Origin: Gonapodya prolifera JEL478
Lineage: Eukaryota > Monoblepharomycota > Monoblepharidomycetes > Monoblepharidales > Gonapodyaceae
DNA length: 64,000 nt
Direction of reading: 5' to 3'
Assembly: GCA_001574975.1 (NCBI GenBank)
Contig: KQ965741.1
Coordinates: 557,349 to 621,348 of the forward strand
The position numbers were made by a program, and so were the translations under genes. The notes under the pieces are model-generated. The model ran no database searches. It was not told where the DNA came from and saw nothing but the letters and a program-made list of their open reading frames with translations. Below are positions 1 through 11,841 of this stretch, one piece after another (position 1 is the first letter of the stretch; every line of letters starts with the position of its first letter).

Positions 1-448
1 AATCGGCCATTGCGTGGTGTTGCAGTTGAGTTGCGATGATGCTTGTGTTCGGGCCGGAACATAAATTTAACCGGTTTGAAAACCTTCCGGCTGCACGTGG
101 AAGGTCCCCCTCCCACACGTCCGCAAATTAATTCATTGGCTTTGTTCACAACATGATATAATCTCATTTGTCTGATCGAGAGATCCTTACACCAGCTATC
201 GCTTACCGTTTCCATTCAGCCCCAGACTGCTGTCGTCCCCTGCCATAAACGTTCCACCTCCAACCGATCAAGACTTTACAGGAAGTCAACTTTTCTCCGA
301 ATTAGTATTTAAAAGTGTTTAATCTACAACAAAATGAGAGCTAGAATACGCTGAGGATGTGTACGGAGACATTGCGCGCGGAGCATCTATAATATGTGCA
401 ACTCTCCTGAGGTGATGCCTTTCACGAGTGGGATTCTTTGCCCTCCCA
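1..448. other. intergenic, no gene seen
   Basis: AT-rich sequence up to the stop codon of the kinase gene on the minus strand. The one open frame here, antisense at 319-570, has no recognisable content. Probably 3' flank of the kinase and flank of a gene outside the window. Confidence 0.5.
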
Positions 449-2933
449 TCACTCAGCGTCGAGGACTTGAAGTTCTCCGGAAACGCCCACCATGCCCTTC
501 CCGCCGCATTTTTTCCAATCCTGGACTGCATCTCGCACTCTCTTGAACCCAGTTTGTACCATCTTGGCAATGTTCACCTTGGACTTGTGACTTAGTTTCC
601 ACATGTGAACTTTCCCCAAATGCTCGACATTTTCGGGCAGCGAAGGCACCGCTGTTGTTCCCGAGGAAACACTCGTGGTGTTTGTCGCACTATCGCCTTC
701 TTCGCCTACACGAACGGCAGTCCTGTCCGAGCCGTGGGACGCAGCCCTGTTCGGAGACACCACGGTGCTCGCGCTCGGCTCTTTCATCACAACGTCTCTT
801 CCTGGCATGCCAGGCCCCACCGCGATATCGGGCTTGGACCATTCCTTGCTTGATCGGCTGCTCTCCAGTGTCATACTGTCGTCCATGTCCACATCCTCTT
901 CCTGCACTAAACCCGCAACCATCCGCTCTTGCTCCAACACGCACTGCGGAGGCTCAATGCCCAGCATGCCAAACATGGCTCTCCGAATCGCAAAGAACTG
1001 AACGTCCAGGTCGTCAGACGTCATTTCCGGCGAAACACCGTCCTTGTTGATCGTCCAGAACCTCCGAAGTTCGACCGGAAGCTTCGCGGGTGGCGCAAAC
1101 GCACTTTCGACCGGTGTGGCCGCAAGCACGCGTGGGTTGTGCGCTGTCGGATACCACGTATCCTCAAACGCGGGGACGCCTGCCAGGTACGGATCCTCCA
1201 ACAGTTCACCCGCCGTGAGCCGCCCGACGCTGCGTGGGTCGAGCATCTTCTCGGCGAACCGCCTCGCAGCGGGGCCAACGTGCTCAGAGTCGACCCACTC
1301 GAGGGGTCGCTTCTCCAGTCGCAAAATTTCGTTGTACAGCTTTCGTGGCGTTTGCGAGCGCTGGAGGGGTGCAAAGGAAGAATGTAAATCGAAGGCACCT
1401 CATGGCAAACAAACAACTCCAAAAAAGCACTCACGAAGGGGAAGAACCCAACCAACATCCCGTACATCACGACTCCACTCGCCCACAAGTCGCTCCATCC
1501 ACGCTCGGCGAGGTATCCGCCTCGGTCTGGGAAGATGGCCGTCTCGAGAATCTGGGGAGAGCTGTAGTTGATGCAGCCGACTGGCTCGTGCAGGCGGACC
1601 GTGGGATGGTAGAAGGCTGCGTCAGGGTATGAGTCGAATTATAAGACGAACGAATGGGGGTGGAATCATATGTGTCGAACTCACCCGCGAGGTTGAAGTC
1701 GATGAGCATGATGCGAAGGGTCCTACAAGATGACAAAGGCAGTGTCAGCTAGTGAGGGGGCTAGTGTAATGCACTGCAGGGCTCACTTTGGGTCGATGAT
1801 GATGTTGTCGAGCTTGATGTCTCGATGGATCACACGGTTGGTGTGCATGTAGTCTGCAGGAGCAGGCAAGTTAGAATCGCGTAAACGTAAAGAGTATAAG
1901 CTCCCGCATCGCGACGTACCGAGCGCCCTCAGCAACTGCTTCATGATGATCTTCACTTCGGGTTCGGGGAGCTTTCCGCCCCGCTCGCGGAGGAAGTCAA
2001 AGAGCTCGATCCCGTTCGCCCGCTCCATGAACGTGTGGAACATGCGGTTCTCGGTGTCAAAGACACCGTCGTAGATCTTGACGATCGATGGGTGACCATA
2101 CTTGACATGGCACGCGGCCTCAAGTCCAGGGAACGTCGGGTGGCTCCTCGACAGGTGCACCAACGTAGTCAGCTCGCGGATCACGTAGAGGAACTGATGC
2201 CTGTTCTCGTCGTTGGCGTCCCACTCCGAGTAGGGCACAACCTTGGACGATTTGAACACTGCGCGCACGTCCCGCCCGCAGCTCGCTATGCTGGTGGTGG
2301 CTTCACCGACGGAGGCGAAGGCGCCTTGTCCGAGCGTTTTGCCGAGAGACCACTGTGAGAAGTGTGTGGAGAGAAGATTGGGAAGGTGAGTTATGATACG
2401 GGACGAGTGTACGCAAAGGACAAAAAATGATACGCAAGATCCCTTCCTTCGCCCTCGAGTGGAGAAGGTGGTGGGGAAAGTGGGGAAAGTGTATCGAGAA
2501 AATGGACTACATATTCCGAAATCCAAGCATTCCTCGCACGTCCGGAATTCCAGCGTGGAAAACAATTCCCATTCCTTAATTTCGCTTTTCCAATCCGTGC
2601 CGAGAGCGTCCGCGTGTTCATTCTCGTTTTGGTTCCGAAGGTTTCCGGACTCGTCTCACGCCTTCCGAACACACAACTGACCTCTTGGAAGATCGCCCGC
2701 ATGACCTTTGTGCCGTCGGGCCTGACATAGGTCTGCCCCAACTCGGGTCCCTGCGCGAACTTGGGTCCGCTTACTGCGTTCGCCTTCGCTCGCAGGTCCT
2801 CGCGGGTGTCCTGCGAGAGCAGCTTGGACGTCCGCTGGGCGTACATGACCTGCGATCGCTTGTCGAAGAAGGACAGCTGTCGCAGGTCGAGGGGGATTGC
2901 CGACTCGGGAGATTCAACGTCGACGGATGCCAT
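449..2933 (-). CDS. Ser/Thr protein kinase with DFN in place of DFG
   Basis: Six exons (2682-2933, 1920-2352, 1787-1853, 1685-1722, 1435-1616, 449-1360) give 627 aa. The start is the ATG at 2933. About 85 residues precede the kinase domain. Seen in the domain: glycine loop LGQGAFASVGEA, a lysine in RAVFKSSK, catalytic loop RVIHRDIKLDN, then IDFNLAGE where DFG is expected, so the Gly is Asn and the metal-binding Asp is kept. The activation segment ends in NYSSPQIL at the APE position, and helix F reads SDLWASGVVMYGML. The roughly 300-residue C-terminal tail, coded mostly by the last exon, is acidic and Ser-rich with no known domain. HRD and Lys are present, so catalysis is possible but atypical. 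I cannot assign a kinase subfamily. Transcribed away from the divergent gene at 3570. Confidence 0.85.
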
Positions 2934-3569
2934 TACGTAAAGTTGGGGAGGGTTTGGCAGAGGGTCAGAGACGAGACGGGGGAGGCGAGATTGAGTGATT
3001 CGAAAGGATAGAGAGGATTTGCCCGGTCGGTGGGGGGGATGTGGTTGTGGAGGGTGTTGGTGTAGGCCAAAGAGAAGAAGAACGCTGAGGTGTCACGTCC
3101 GGTGGACGGATGTTCCAGATTTGTCCGACGATTCGATTGCTTCTTCAGACGAGAGCGCAGCCGGCAGCGTCGCGTCACAGGTAACGGGAGACTAGAGGAT
3201 TATGAGAATATCTAAAGTAGGTACATGGAAAGTTGCCGTGCCATCCAATAGGATTCGTAAGCGGACATTCGTAATTTCACAATGACAAAGACACCGAGTC
3301 ACCTACTTTCTTGGGCAACTCTTGCTCAAGATTCACAATAATTTGGTCTCCCGATGCGAGAACTTTTCCTTGTTGTGAAATGGACGACTACCTGGAGCGA
3401 CAATGAGTTGCGTGGGTAACCAGTATCAGCCGAAGGTGGAACAACAAATTTTTACGCTTTTCACCACGTAAACAACTGTCATTATTTTGTTCATCCTTGC
3501 GAATATCTATGTCACATTGTATCACACGTCCAGCCGCTCAAGTTAGTTTTCAATTATACGCTTTCCACG
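2934..3569. promoter_or_regulatory. divergent intergenic region
   Basis: Non-coding stretch between the kinase start (2933, minus) and the copy-1 membrane protein start (3570, plus). It must hold the kinase promoter and the former promoter of the broken copy. No specific motif can be named with confidence. Confidence 0.4.
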
Positions 3570-4375
3570 ATGTTTGCAGCAAGCAAACTTAGCACCCTGG
3601 TACCAATCCACCCTTCCGACCTCGTTTCCTTCGTTTCATCCGTCGTGATGCTTGGAATCACACAAGGTGGGTGTTCTCTCTTATCTCACACCTCACCTCG
3701 CACTTCATCTCACATACTTCTTATCTCCACCACTTTAAATCCCCCTCTTTTCATCAGCCGAGGCCATGTTCGACTACCCCCTCCTCTTCTCTCGATACCT
3801 CTCAGGAGTGTTCAGCATCTCACGCCGCGCCGCGGAGCTCGACGCCGCGTAGTTCCGGCACCACAACAACCACGCCGAGCCAAAGGCGTGGTTTCAAGGG
3901 TTCATTCTCTCTGGTATCTCGACGATCATCGCGTCCTCCGCGTGGGGCGCTTGCCGTCGCGCCGTGGCGAAAAGAAAGTCCGTTGCCGCTGCCGCACAGT
4001 CCGACAAGCAAGACACGTCTGTGGTAGTTGCGGGACTCGACGCTAACGATGCCATCGTCGCTGGTGAGCCGTCTCATTCCTGCCCACTGTCACACCCCAT
4101 AACTTAGATTTCCCTGCCCGCCCCGCCCCGCCTCGCCCCCTCGTCCGGCCAGCTTCTGTCGCCGGCTACGTCGTCGCCTACTCCATGATCCTCCCCGCCT
4201 TTCTCGCCCTCGGCGCATTTCAAGACGCGTCGGTGCCGTTCACAGGCCCGTTCCTTCTCGAGCAGTCGAGCTGGCGCTTACAATCGCGAAGGCCCACCTT
4301 GTGGCGTACGTGAGCTTATGTGGAATCGCAGGTGCAAAGGCGTGGAGGATTGGCCGTGCTGTGGGGTGGTGGTGA
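3570..4375 (+). pseudogene. broken copy 1 of a tandem membrane-protein pair
   Basis: Closely matches the intact copy at 4763-5545 in all three exons (3570-3666, 3758-4063, about 4155-4375), with both introns at the same places. Two lesions are visible. An in-frame TAG at 3850-3852 stands where copy 2 has a Ser codon (DAA-stop-F against DAASF). Near 4245 the lengths between QDA and the SRAVE block differ by a non-multiple of three, so the last third is out of frame although its downstream sequence (AYVSLCGIAGAKAWRIG) is conserved. Both exon 1 and the splice sites look healthy, so the decay seems recent. Readthrough or a different splice form is possible but would need to solve two problems. 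Confidence 0.8.
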
Positions 4376-4762
4376 TGGTGGGGAGTCGCAAAGGGGAAAT
4401 GACACTCAAATTTCACAAGCTTTTCTGCGATTGGGGACTTTTTGGGCCTAGCTTCCATTCAACGAACTAAATACAACGCAATCTTGGATTTGGTGACCTC
4501 GTGCATCTGAAGGGAAGGGGTGGACTTGTGGGTCCAGCACTTCATCTCTCACTAATCCACCTGTGCATCATATCGAAAGTCTATGTACCGGAACTGCATA
4601 CGCCACGAAATAAATCGTGAAACGAGTTTCTAGTTTATTCGGCATACAGGTTTGTCTCAAGGCCACTGATGGATGAATCCCTCACTTCAGATTCGGCCCA
4701 AATAAGTCCGGTTCAGCCGCCCAAACAGTTTCCAACTTTCCCCACACTTTCAACTTGCACCG
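4376..4762. other. spacer between tandem copies
   Basis: No gene seen. It must hold the copy-1 3' flank and the promoter of copy 2. A T/C-rich stretch with CTTTC and CCCAC runs just upstream of the copy-2 ATG. Confidence 0.4.
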
Positions 4763-5545
4763 ATGGCGGCAGCAGGCATTCCAAGCACCCTGGTGCGAAT
4801 CCATCCTTCCGACCTCGTTTCCCTCGTTTCATCCGTCGTGATGCTCGGAATTACACAAAGTGCGTGTTGCTCTCTTACTCTCGCACGCCACTTCACCCTT
4901 TCATCTCACCAACTGTTTACTTACTACACGACATTGAATGCCCTCTTTTCATCAGCTGAGGCCATGTTCGACTACCCCCTCCTCTTCTCTCGATACCTCC
5001 CAGGAGCGTTCAACATCTCACCGCGCGCAGTAGAACTCGACGCTGCATCGTTCTGGCACCACAACAACCGCGCCGAGCCAAAGGCGTGGTTTCAAGGGTT
5101 TATCCTCGCGGGGCTCTCGACGACCATCGTGTCGTCCGCGTGGGGGGTGTACCGTCGCTCCACGGCGAACAGGAAATCCGATGCTGCCCAGTCCGGCAAA
5201 CAAAACACGTCTGTGGTAGTCGCGGGACTGGACGCCAACGACGCCGTTGTCGCTGGTGAGTCGTCATATTCCCGCGTACTGTCCCAATCCATACCCTAAC
5301 ACCTCCCCACCCGCGTCGCCTGCCCAGCTTCTGTCGCCGCCTACGTCGTCGCGTACTCCTCGATCCTTCCCGCTTTTGTCGCTGTCGCCGAGTTTCAAGA
5401 CGCGGCATACACGATCCCTGTGCCCTCTCGAGCGGTGGAGTTCGCGCTTACCGTCGCAAAGGGGCACGTTGTGGCGTACGTGTGCTTGTGTGGAATTGCG
5501 GGAGCAAAGGCGTGGAGGATTGGGCAAGCTGTGGGATGGTGGTGA
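4763..5545 (+). CDS. unrecognised multi-pass membrane protein, intact copy 2
   Basis: Exons 4763-4859, 4956-5255 and 5328-5545 give 204 aa. Hydrophobic stretches are visible near residues 20-35 (LVSLVSSVVMLGIT), 85-100 (FILAGLSTTIVSSAWG), 135-155 (ASVAAYVVAYSSILPAF) and 180-200 (HVVAYVCLCGIAGAKAW). There is no cleavable signal peptide. Between the second and third segments lies a polar loop with basic residues and repeated Ser/Gln. It ends in GWW. Intron 1 is 96 nt and free of stops, so a readthrough protein would stay in frame. I do not recognise the family. The tandem neighbour at 3570 is a pseudogene copy. Confidence 0.75.
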
Positions 5546-5860
5546 TGGTGGAAGTCCACATGAAAATACAACAAAAGCATTTCTGTAATGCGAAATCTCG
5601 CAAAAGTCCTTGAACTACGCTCATTATCTCCGTGCTCTTCTCGCCATCCACCGTCGATAGGGCACACGCCAACAATTTTTGCGGCGTAATATTTATGGCG
5701 TCACAGCTGTCAGCACCGTGTCCGAATCTGACGATTGATCAAGTACTTTTCTCGCAACCAATGAGCATATTCCTCTATTGATTCACTAAGCTATTGAATT
5801 TAAAACGGTCATTTGCGCAACTCCAGCACAAACTCAAATCATTTGTAACATGGAAGGCCC
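5546..5860. other. intergenic, no gene seen
   Basis: AT-rich convergent spacer between the membrane protein (plus) and the Cys-rich secreted protein (minus). Probably two 3' ends. Confidence 0.4.
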
Positions 5861-6781
5861 TCATACTTTCGTATGAATATGTAGTGGCGGAGGGGCTGCG
5901 TGCGGTGGTGGTGGCGGTGGGGGTTTGGGGGAAGGAGGAGGCGGAGGCGGCGGCCGAGTCGTTGTCGTGGTTGATGTGGTCACCGTGGTCGTCGTTGTGG
6001 GAATGTCCAAACACCTCAGCATGTTACTGTCGTCGCGCCCGCAGTACTGGTTCGAGGTGCAGCGCTGATAAGCGTTACTTTGATAAGGATAGTCTGAGTC
6101 GCAACAGGTTGTCCCGACAGGACAAAGGAAGCCCACGTCAACAAAGTATGGCTCGTTCAATTTGTTCTGCTGGTGACACTGCATAGAAACAACAATAACA
6201 AAAACAGACCACTCGAAACATTTGATTACATAACCAAGATATGAAGCTTACCCACGCATTGCAAATTTGGCGAACCGATGCACCAAGCTGCGCACCTTCT
6301 TTTGTTGGGATTGGCACATGGAAGAGAGTCTGGGTGACAGAGTGAAGCAGTTCTTGTAATACGTGATTGAAAGCTGCAGCATACACCGAGAATTCCGAAA
6401 CGTTGTCAACACCTACCAATCTTGCACGACCACGGCGTCGTTGTTTTATCACAGAAAGCACGCTCTCACGGGTTATTCCAACAGCACTTGTCACCGCAGC
6501 AGTCTGGGCTCGCGCCGAAAGAGATATTCGTGGGGCATACCAGGTCGAGGGTCGCATTGCACTTTTCAAAATTGCAAACAATGAGCGAGCTGGACTCCTC
6601 GCGAATGGGTACTTTCACTCACGCATACGCTGGACGAATTCGCCGGGATGCATTCTTTCCCGCACGGCACGCTGTCATCGGGGCATGTGTTGTTTTGGGA
6701 ACGAGAAACGCCGACCAGGTTCAAAGAACACGCGACGAAGAGCAACAGGAGGAGCGAACGAGAGGTCAGCGTGTGTTCCAT
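5861..6781 (-). CDS. secreted Cys-rich protein with poly-Pro C-terminal tail
   Basis: Exons 6623-6781, 6470-6561, 6256-6373 and 5861-6178 give 228 aa. The ATG at 6781 was chosen because it starts a clear signal peptide (MEHTLTSRSLLLLLFVACSL). An in-frame extension further upstream would bury it. The mature part has about twenty cysteines in short modules, such as CGDKCCWNNP and CPVGTTCCDSDYP. It ends in a Thr run followed by two poly-Pro blocks (residues about 190-225). The layout, Cys-rich head on a Thr/Pro stalk, resembles secreted wall-associated proteins or carbohydrate-binding modules on linkers, but I cannot name the Cys module. No GPI-type hydrophobic end is visible, although a GTATGA near the stop could splice to another exon. 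Confidence 0.7.
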
Positions 6782-8037
6782 TGCGATCCCTCTGATTGTT
6801 TCTCCTGGAGTTCGTGGGTTGGAACCCTGTTGTGTTGTGGAAGTGCGACTGGCCATAGGCCGGCCATAGCTGGCCGCCGACACAGCCCCAAGAGTGAGTT
6901 TGGATCTCGAAGGAGCAAATATAATTATGCTACCTAAGCGTCTCACCCCTTTGCAATGAAAGGCTGGCCCAGTTTACGGCTGATGCTCGACCCACATAAG
7001 TTATTTGAGAGCACACAAGGGAGCACACAGCTGGCATGGGAAGCTCCGACCTTGTTACGGAGGATAAAATGCTCACCTTCTTCTCGAGGAACAATGGCGG
7101 CGAGCAGTCGGATGACGGCTGCCTGGCTTCGAGTGCCGAGGCCGAGGACTAGCACGGCTGGTTTGATGGGCCGCAGGCAGAGGCTGAAGGAACCCCTGCG
7201 ACTGACAACGGGGAGGACTTCATGGGCATTTTCTTCGCGGATGACGAGGATGAGGGGAACTGAGAGGGCTCGCAGTGAGGGGGTATCGTCAGGAACTGAG
7301 AGTGACCGGTCTTCCAAAGGTGAGCGTTACGGTGGTATTGGATCTGGTTCCTCGACGTGTTATTACAATGCGCTTTGTTGTTTTGTCTCATATAATGTTG
7401 TTTTGTCTCACGTAGGTGGCGTTGTTGCGAACCTGACGATCGCATCCTTAAGCCGTTGGAGATGTGGCCAGTGCATTTGAGTATGATCGTGCTTCAGTAT
7501 CGTTCGGCTGTTTTTAACGCTGTTTCGAACCCAAGGCCTATATCGCGGATGCATGGCGGAGCTTGAGGGACTTGCAGCACGAAACTTCCACTGTCAAGGT
7601 TCGTAACATTTTTTGTTCTTCAAAGCCGAATGTATTGCTGATCGATTCCGGATGCATTTTTTGCCCGTCACATTGCACGAGCCATCTAGTTACCCCTGGC
7701 CGTCGTGTCAGAGAGTGGGGGGAGCAGGAGAGATGGCAGATTGGCACGAGCGGCCGTAATGGACGAAAGTGGGGAGACTTTTACAAGAGGCAGAGATCGG
7801 ACTATGGAACAAGCCAGATTCAGCTTCAGTGTGATGTAATGATGTAGATGCCATAATCAAGTGTCCTAATGAGTGTGGGGTGGGGTGGATGTGAAGCGGC
7901 ATTACAAACAGCCGTTTCTGGCATCATCGCACGGAAGCTTTCGCCCTTCTACTCCGGTGGGTTCTACAAATAATACGAATCGCATCCGCGCATTACCACT
8001 CAACCCTTCGGTTTTGTAGAGCGGCGATCCATTCGCG
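6782..8037. other. no confident gene; possible decayed coding sequence
   Basis: Several weak signals but no convincing gene. On the plus strand a 174-codon open frame (6956-7480) has a plausible 96-nt intron at 7320-7415 but an Arg/Ser-rich composition typical of a shadow frame. Another plus frame (about 7042-7253) reads acidic and natural-looking, with GEDFMGIFFADDEDEG, but is broken by a TAG near 7150. This may be a relic. The end of the stretch holds the promoter of the aminoacylase gene. Confidence 0.3.
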
Positions 8038-10233
8038 ATGGTTGAAGCCAAGGAAGACTCCACAGACGTTTCCAACACAGTTCCACACCGGCCACCGTTC
8101 GAGAAGATGGTCCGTGGTGGCATGCGATCGTGGAATCGGTCGAAGCTTGCTCGTTTTCCCCCCTTGACGTGCAATTCCCTCGGTCGTCACCCCACAGTTC
8201 CCCAAGCCCGATCCCCCAACTGCACCGACTTCGTCTCCCGCTGCTCACATCAAGGGAAATGGCACCGCCAATTGCAACGGGAAGGCGTCTGCAGCTCCGC
8301 ATGCCGACGAAGATGTTCCCCCCTCAGTGGCTCGCTTCCAGACATACCTGCGCATCAACACCGCCCAACCGAAGCCGGATTACGCGGCCGCTACAGAATG
8401 GTTCCGAGGACAAGCGCAAGAAATCGGACTGGAATTCCGTACCCACGACGTGAGCGGCAACGTTTGAATGTTGTGCTCTCCTGTTTCGTCACCGTGACCG
8501 GGATTGCGTCCGGTCACACTCGCAGTGTGTCCCGGGCAAAACCTTCTCCGTGCTGACCCTCGTGGGCCGCAACCCCTCGGCTCCAACGCTGTTCCTAAAC
8601 TCTCACATCGACGTCGTCCCCGTGGACGAGGAGCACTGGACGTCTCCGCCGTTTGCGGCTGAGCGAAGACCCAACGGCGACATTGTCGCGCGCGGGGCAC
8701 AGGACATGAAGATTGTCGGTGTACAGTGAGTCATCGTCTCCTCCTCCCCTTTGAGTGCTCGTTTACTCGACACTAACACCATTGCAAAACTGCGCCTACT
8801 ATCACCACCGCAAACCTCCACCGTGAACAAGGTACCTCGAGGCCATCCGCGTGCTCAAAGCCCGCGGGTGGGTTCCCGAGCACACCATCCACGTCTGCTT
8901 CACCCCCGACGAGGAAATCGGGGGCATCGAGGGCATGATGCTGTTCCTCAAGACCGACTTCTTCAAGGAGCTCAACATCGGGTTCAGTCTCGACGAGGGC
9001 ATCTCCAACCTGGGCAACGAGATCACAGTGTTTTACGCTGAGAGGACGGGATGGTGCGTTTTGACCCGGCTTTGTTCCCGTCGTTTGATCGGCTGACGTA
9101 ACCTGCCGGCCTGCCACACACACATACGAACCCCGTCGTGACTTGTGCAGCCACACCCTCATCTCCGCTCACGGTAAAACGGGCCACGGGTCGCAGTTCA
9201 TCGCCGAGTCCGGCCCCGACAAACTACTCCGCCTCGTCGACAAGTTCAACGGGCTGCGCCGCGAGGAGGAAACGAAACTCAAGGTGAGCCTGAGCCTGCA
9301 CCGAGGGAGCACGTTTCCCACCTACGTGCTTTTCGCTGAAATAATGTTTGTACAGACATCCACTCGCGACGATGGGTCCCCGTACGCGCTCGGCGATGTG
9401 ACCACGCTGAACCTGGTCAGTCTGAAGAGCGGCAAGGCGCCCAACATCGTTCCCGGCGACGTGAGTGTACCCCTGGTCGCTTCCATAATCGCACCCTCAT
9501 AACTTTTGCCCCCCGTCTCGTCTGCCATCTCCTAGGCCGAAGCCTTGTTCGACATCCGCGTCACCCCACGAACCGACTACTACGCCTTCAGATCCAAGCT
9601 GGAGTCGTTTGCGCGCGAAGAGTCCGGCGTCCATCTCACCTTCTACGGCAAGCCCACACCATCGCCTCTTCCGGAACTGGAGGGCCCGCAGTACGGACCG
9701 TACTGGTCGCGCCTTGATGAGGTTGCGAAGAAGAGGTGTGTTGGGTGTGGGTTTGCAGCGGCTCCGCGGTAGCGTGTTAAAGCTAATAAGCGTTTTTATT
9801 CGGATTGTAGAGGGCTCGTTCTCAAGCCGGAGATATTCCCGGCTGGCAGTGATGCACGGTGGGTGTTGTTGCAGCAGGTTTCGCTGGGACGTGTGCCAAT
9901 CTCTGGACTGCTTCCAAAAAGGTACCTGCGCGGAATCGGTATTCCCGCGCTGGGCATCTCCTACTTAAAGGTGAGATCTTTAATGGTTCATGGATCGCGC
10001 CTCGTTTCTGACTGGTAATTTTGTCCGACCGAACCCTTCTTGCACACCAGAACACACCAGTGCTTCTACACGACCACGACGAGTACGTCAACGACAAGGT
10101 AAGACCAGAGCCACTGTTTGTGCGACACCCAGTGGTGGTGAAACTAACCGTCCGCTGACCATGGCAGCTGTTTTTGGAGGGCATCGACTTTTATGTGGAC
10201 CTGTTACCGGCGCTGACGAGTCTGGAAGCGTAA
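8038..10233 (+). CDS. ACY1: aminoacylase-1-like M20 metallopeptidase
   Basis: Ten exons: 8038-8109, 8198-8449, 8526-8725, 8832-9053, 9151-9283, 9356-9460, 9536-9735, 9811-9970, 10051-10098, 10168-10233; 485 aa. Aminoacylase-1 hydrolyses N-acyl-L-amino acids in the cytosol using two zinc ions. The M20 ligands are visible in order: His in NSHIDVVPV, Asp in GAQDMK, the catalytic Glu pair in TPDEEIGG, Glu in LDEGISN and the last His in LLHDHDEY. The C-terminus (GIDFYVDLLPALTSLEA) fits ACY1. The first exon is the least certain: the second exon has no in-frame ATG, and the 8038 start needs the donor GTCCGT at 8110. That choice keeps frame and gives an acidic leader of 24 residues. No signal peptide, so cytosolic rather than vacuolar. 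Confidence 0.9.
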
Positions 10234-10584
10234 CGAGGGTGTGTAGAATGGAGAAACTTTTGTATTCCCATTACATGCAGCATACTTCAATGTACGAATT
10301 GTGTCAAGTAATTAGAGGGGATTCTTTCGTTCAACAAGTGTGCTGCCTTTGGAGGAATCACATTATGTTCCATCGTACGAGCCCCCACAAGTTTTCGGCA
10401 ATGTATTGTTTAGTAAAAGTAAAGAGACCTTTTAAGTACATGAATGAAGTCCGAAGGGGGATCCCTGTCTCCCTTACTATCCTCTAATACACGCATTCGA
10501 ATGGCGGAAAACACGGAGAGTTTGGGGGTCGTGCGGTTGTCTCAACCTTGAATGCGCCATGATTGAATTCCCCAGTCTTGTGGC
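10234..10584. other. convergent spacer
   Basis: AT-rich 3' flanks of the aminoacylase gene (plus) and the 5-alpha-reductase gene (minus). No gene seen. Confidence 0.4.
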
Positions 10585-11841
10585 CTAATACACGAAGGGA
10601 ATGACCTTCCATTTGCCCATCCTCTCATACCGCGCGCCAAACGTCTCCCTGTACCACTTGTCCGTCGCCACCGCCCTCGGCACCAGATTCATCGTCGTGA
10701 AGAACGGGAACGACAGTGCCCAGGCCTTTCCTCCCGTCGCTAGGGCGTATCCGGTCCACTGCAAGGTCTCCGTGATGTACCCCGGGGCGGCGAGGTACTT
10801 GTGCAGCCCGCGCGTGGGGATAGCGTATTTGGATCCCGAGGCGGTGGTGATGGTTTCGCCCGGGGGTGGGTTGCGACGGAGCGAGAAGAGTTGGTAGTCC
10901 GAGGTGATGTTGCCGGCCATGCCGAAGATGTAAAGAAACACGCCGAGGTAGAAGAGGGGGTTGGTTCTGGGATCGAAAAATGCTTGCGGGTTGGAGTAGA
11001 TGGCGCCGGAGAAGATGAAGAGGCCACGTGCTTGGATGTATGCTGGATCGGGACCAGTTGCGCAGAGTAAAGTAGCCAGAGAGTTGAGCGATCCTCCGGA
11101 TGACTAGGGAGCGACGATGGGGCACTCACCCATGATAACGTTATGAAAAGCTGCTGTGCCGAGGACGAAGAGGTTGCTCGGACTAGAACCGGGAGAGTTG
11201 AGCGGATAGATGATTCCGCGGTGCACGTAGTGGCCCCAGTACATGAGCGCAAGGAAGAGCGTGACGGGGTTCGTGAGGGGGGTGATAGTGCGCTAAGGGT
11301 GGATCGCAGGAATCATTCGGATGGGGATTAAACTGGCTTTGTCGCACGGTCCGAGCACGGGAGATGAAAATGAGCACAAATCTTCCGCGACGTCAAGATT
11401 GCTGCGCTCGGCTGCACCTCCCGACGTGACCATTTCGGCTTAGTCGCGAAGCACACTCCACACGCCACCACACCCACCGATTTTCCTGCCGCATCAAGCA
11501 CTGTCGCAGGCATCCTCGCAAACAAGGGAAACACGAATAGCGGCACGGACTCTTGGATGGCCCAGGCGACCTTGCCGTTTAATTGGGGGCCCCATAGGGA
11601 GGACTTGGCGGAGTGGACAAACCTGCCTGCAGAACGCGACGATTGCAGAAGTCTGAGCTTGAAAATGTCCCGCGTGGAGGAATCTGGGCCAAGGGAGCAA
11701 ACAGGACCCACCAAATGGCGCCTGCAGGAATTGCAGCGCGATGTGGACCCCAACACCAGTAATGTAGAAGCCCTGGACGGAGCGATCAAAGGTCACGCGC
11801 TCGTCGGCGAAGATGCGCTCAAGGATGGACGCCGATGGCAT
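10585..11841 (-). CDS. steroid 5-alpha-reductase family membrane protein
   Basis: Exons 11712-11841, 11478-11626, 11130-11292 and 10585-11093 give 316 aa. The family reduces a 3-oxo-delta-4 (or enoyl) bond with NADPH in the ER membrane. Family signatures: QAPFGRFVHS near the N-terminus, HYVHRGIIYPL in the middle, then NITSDYQLFSLR, GLHKYLAAPGYITETLQWTGYA and the C-terminal KWYRETFGARYERMGKWKVIPFVY, which matches the SRD5A/DET2 end. Several membrane helices fill the space between. The intron at 11094-11129 would be only 36 nt, but it closes the frame exactly. The ATG at 11841 is conservative; the frame is open further upstream. The closest subtype (SRD5A1, SRD5A3, TECR) cannot be set by eye; the tail favours SRD5A1/DET2. 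Confidence 0.88.

Noticed and set aside
6943-7480. Plus 174-aa and minus 124-aa ORFs
   Set aside because: Mutual shadows with biased composition; no family motif, although a possible intron is present in the plus frame.
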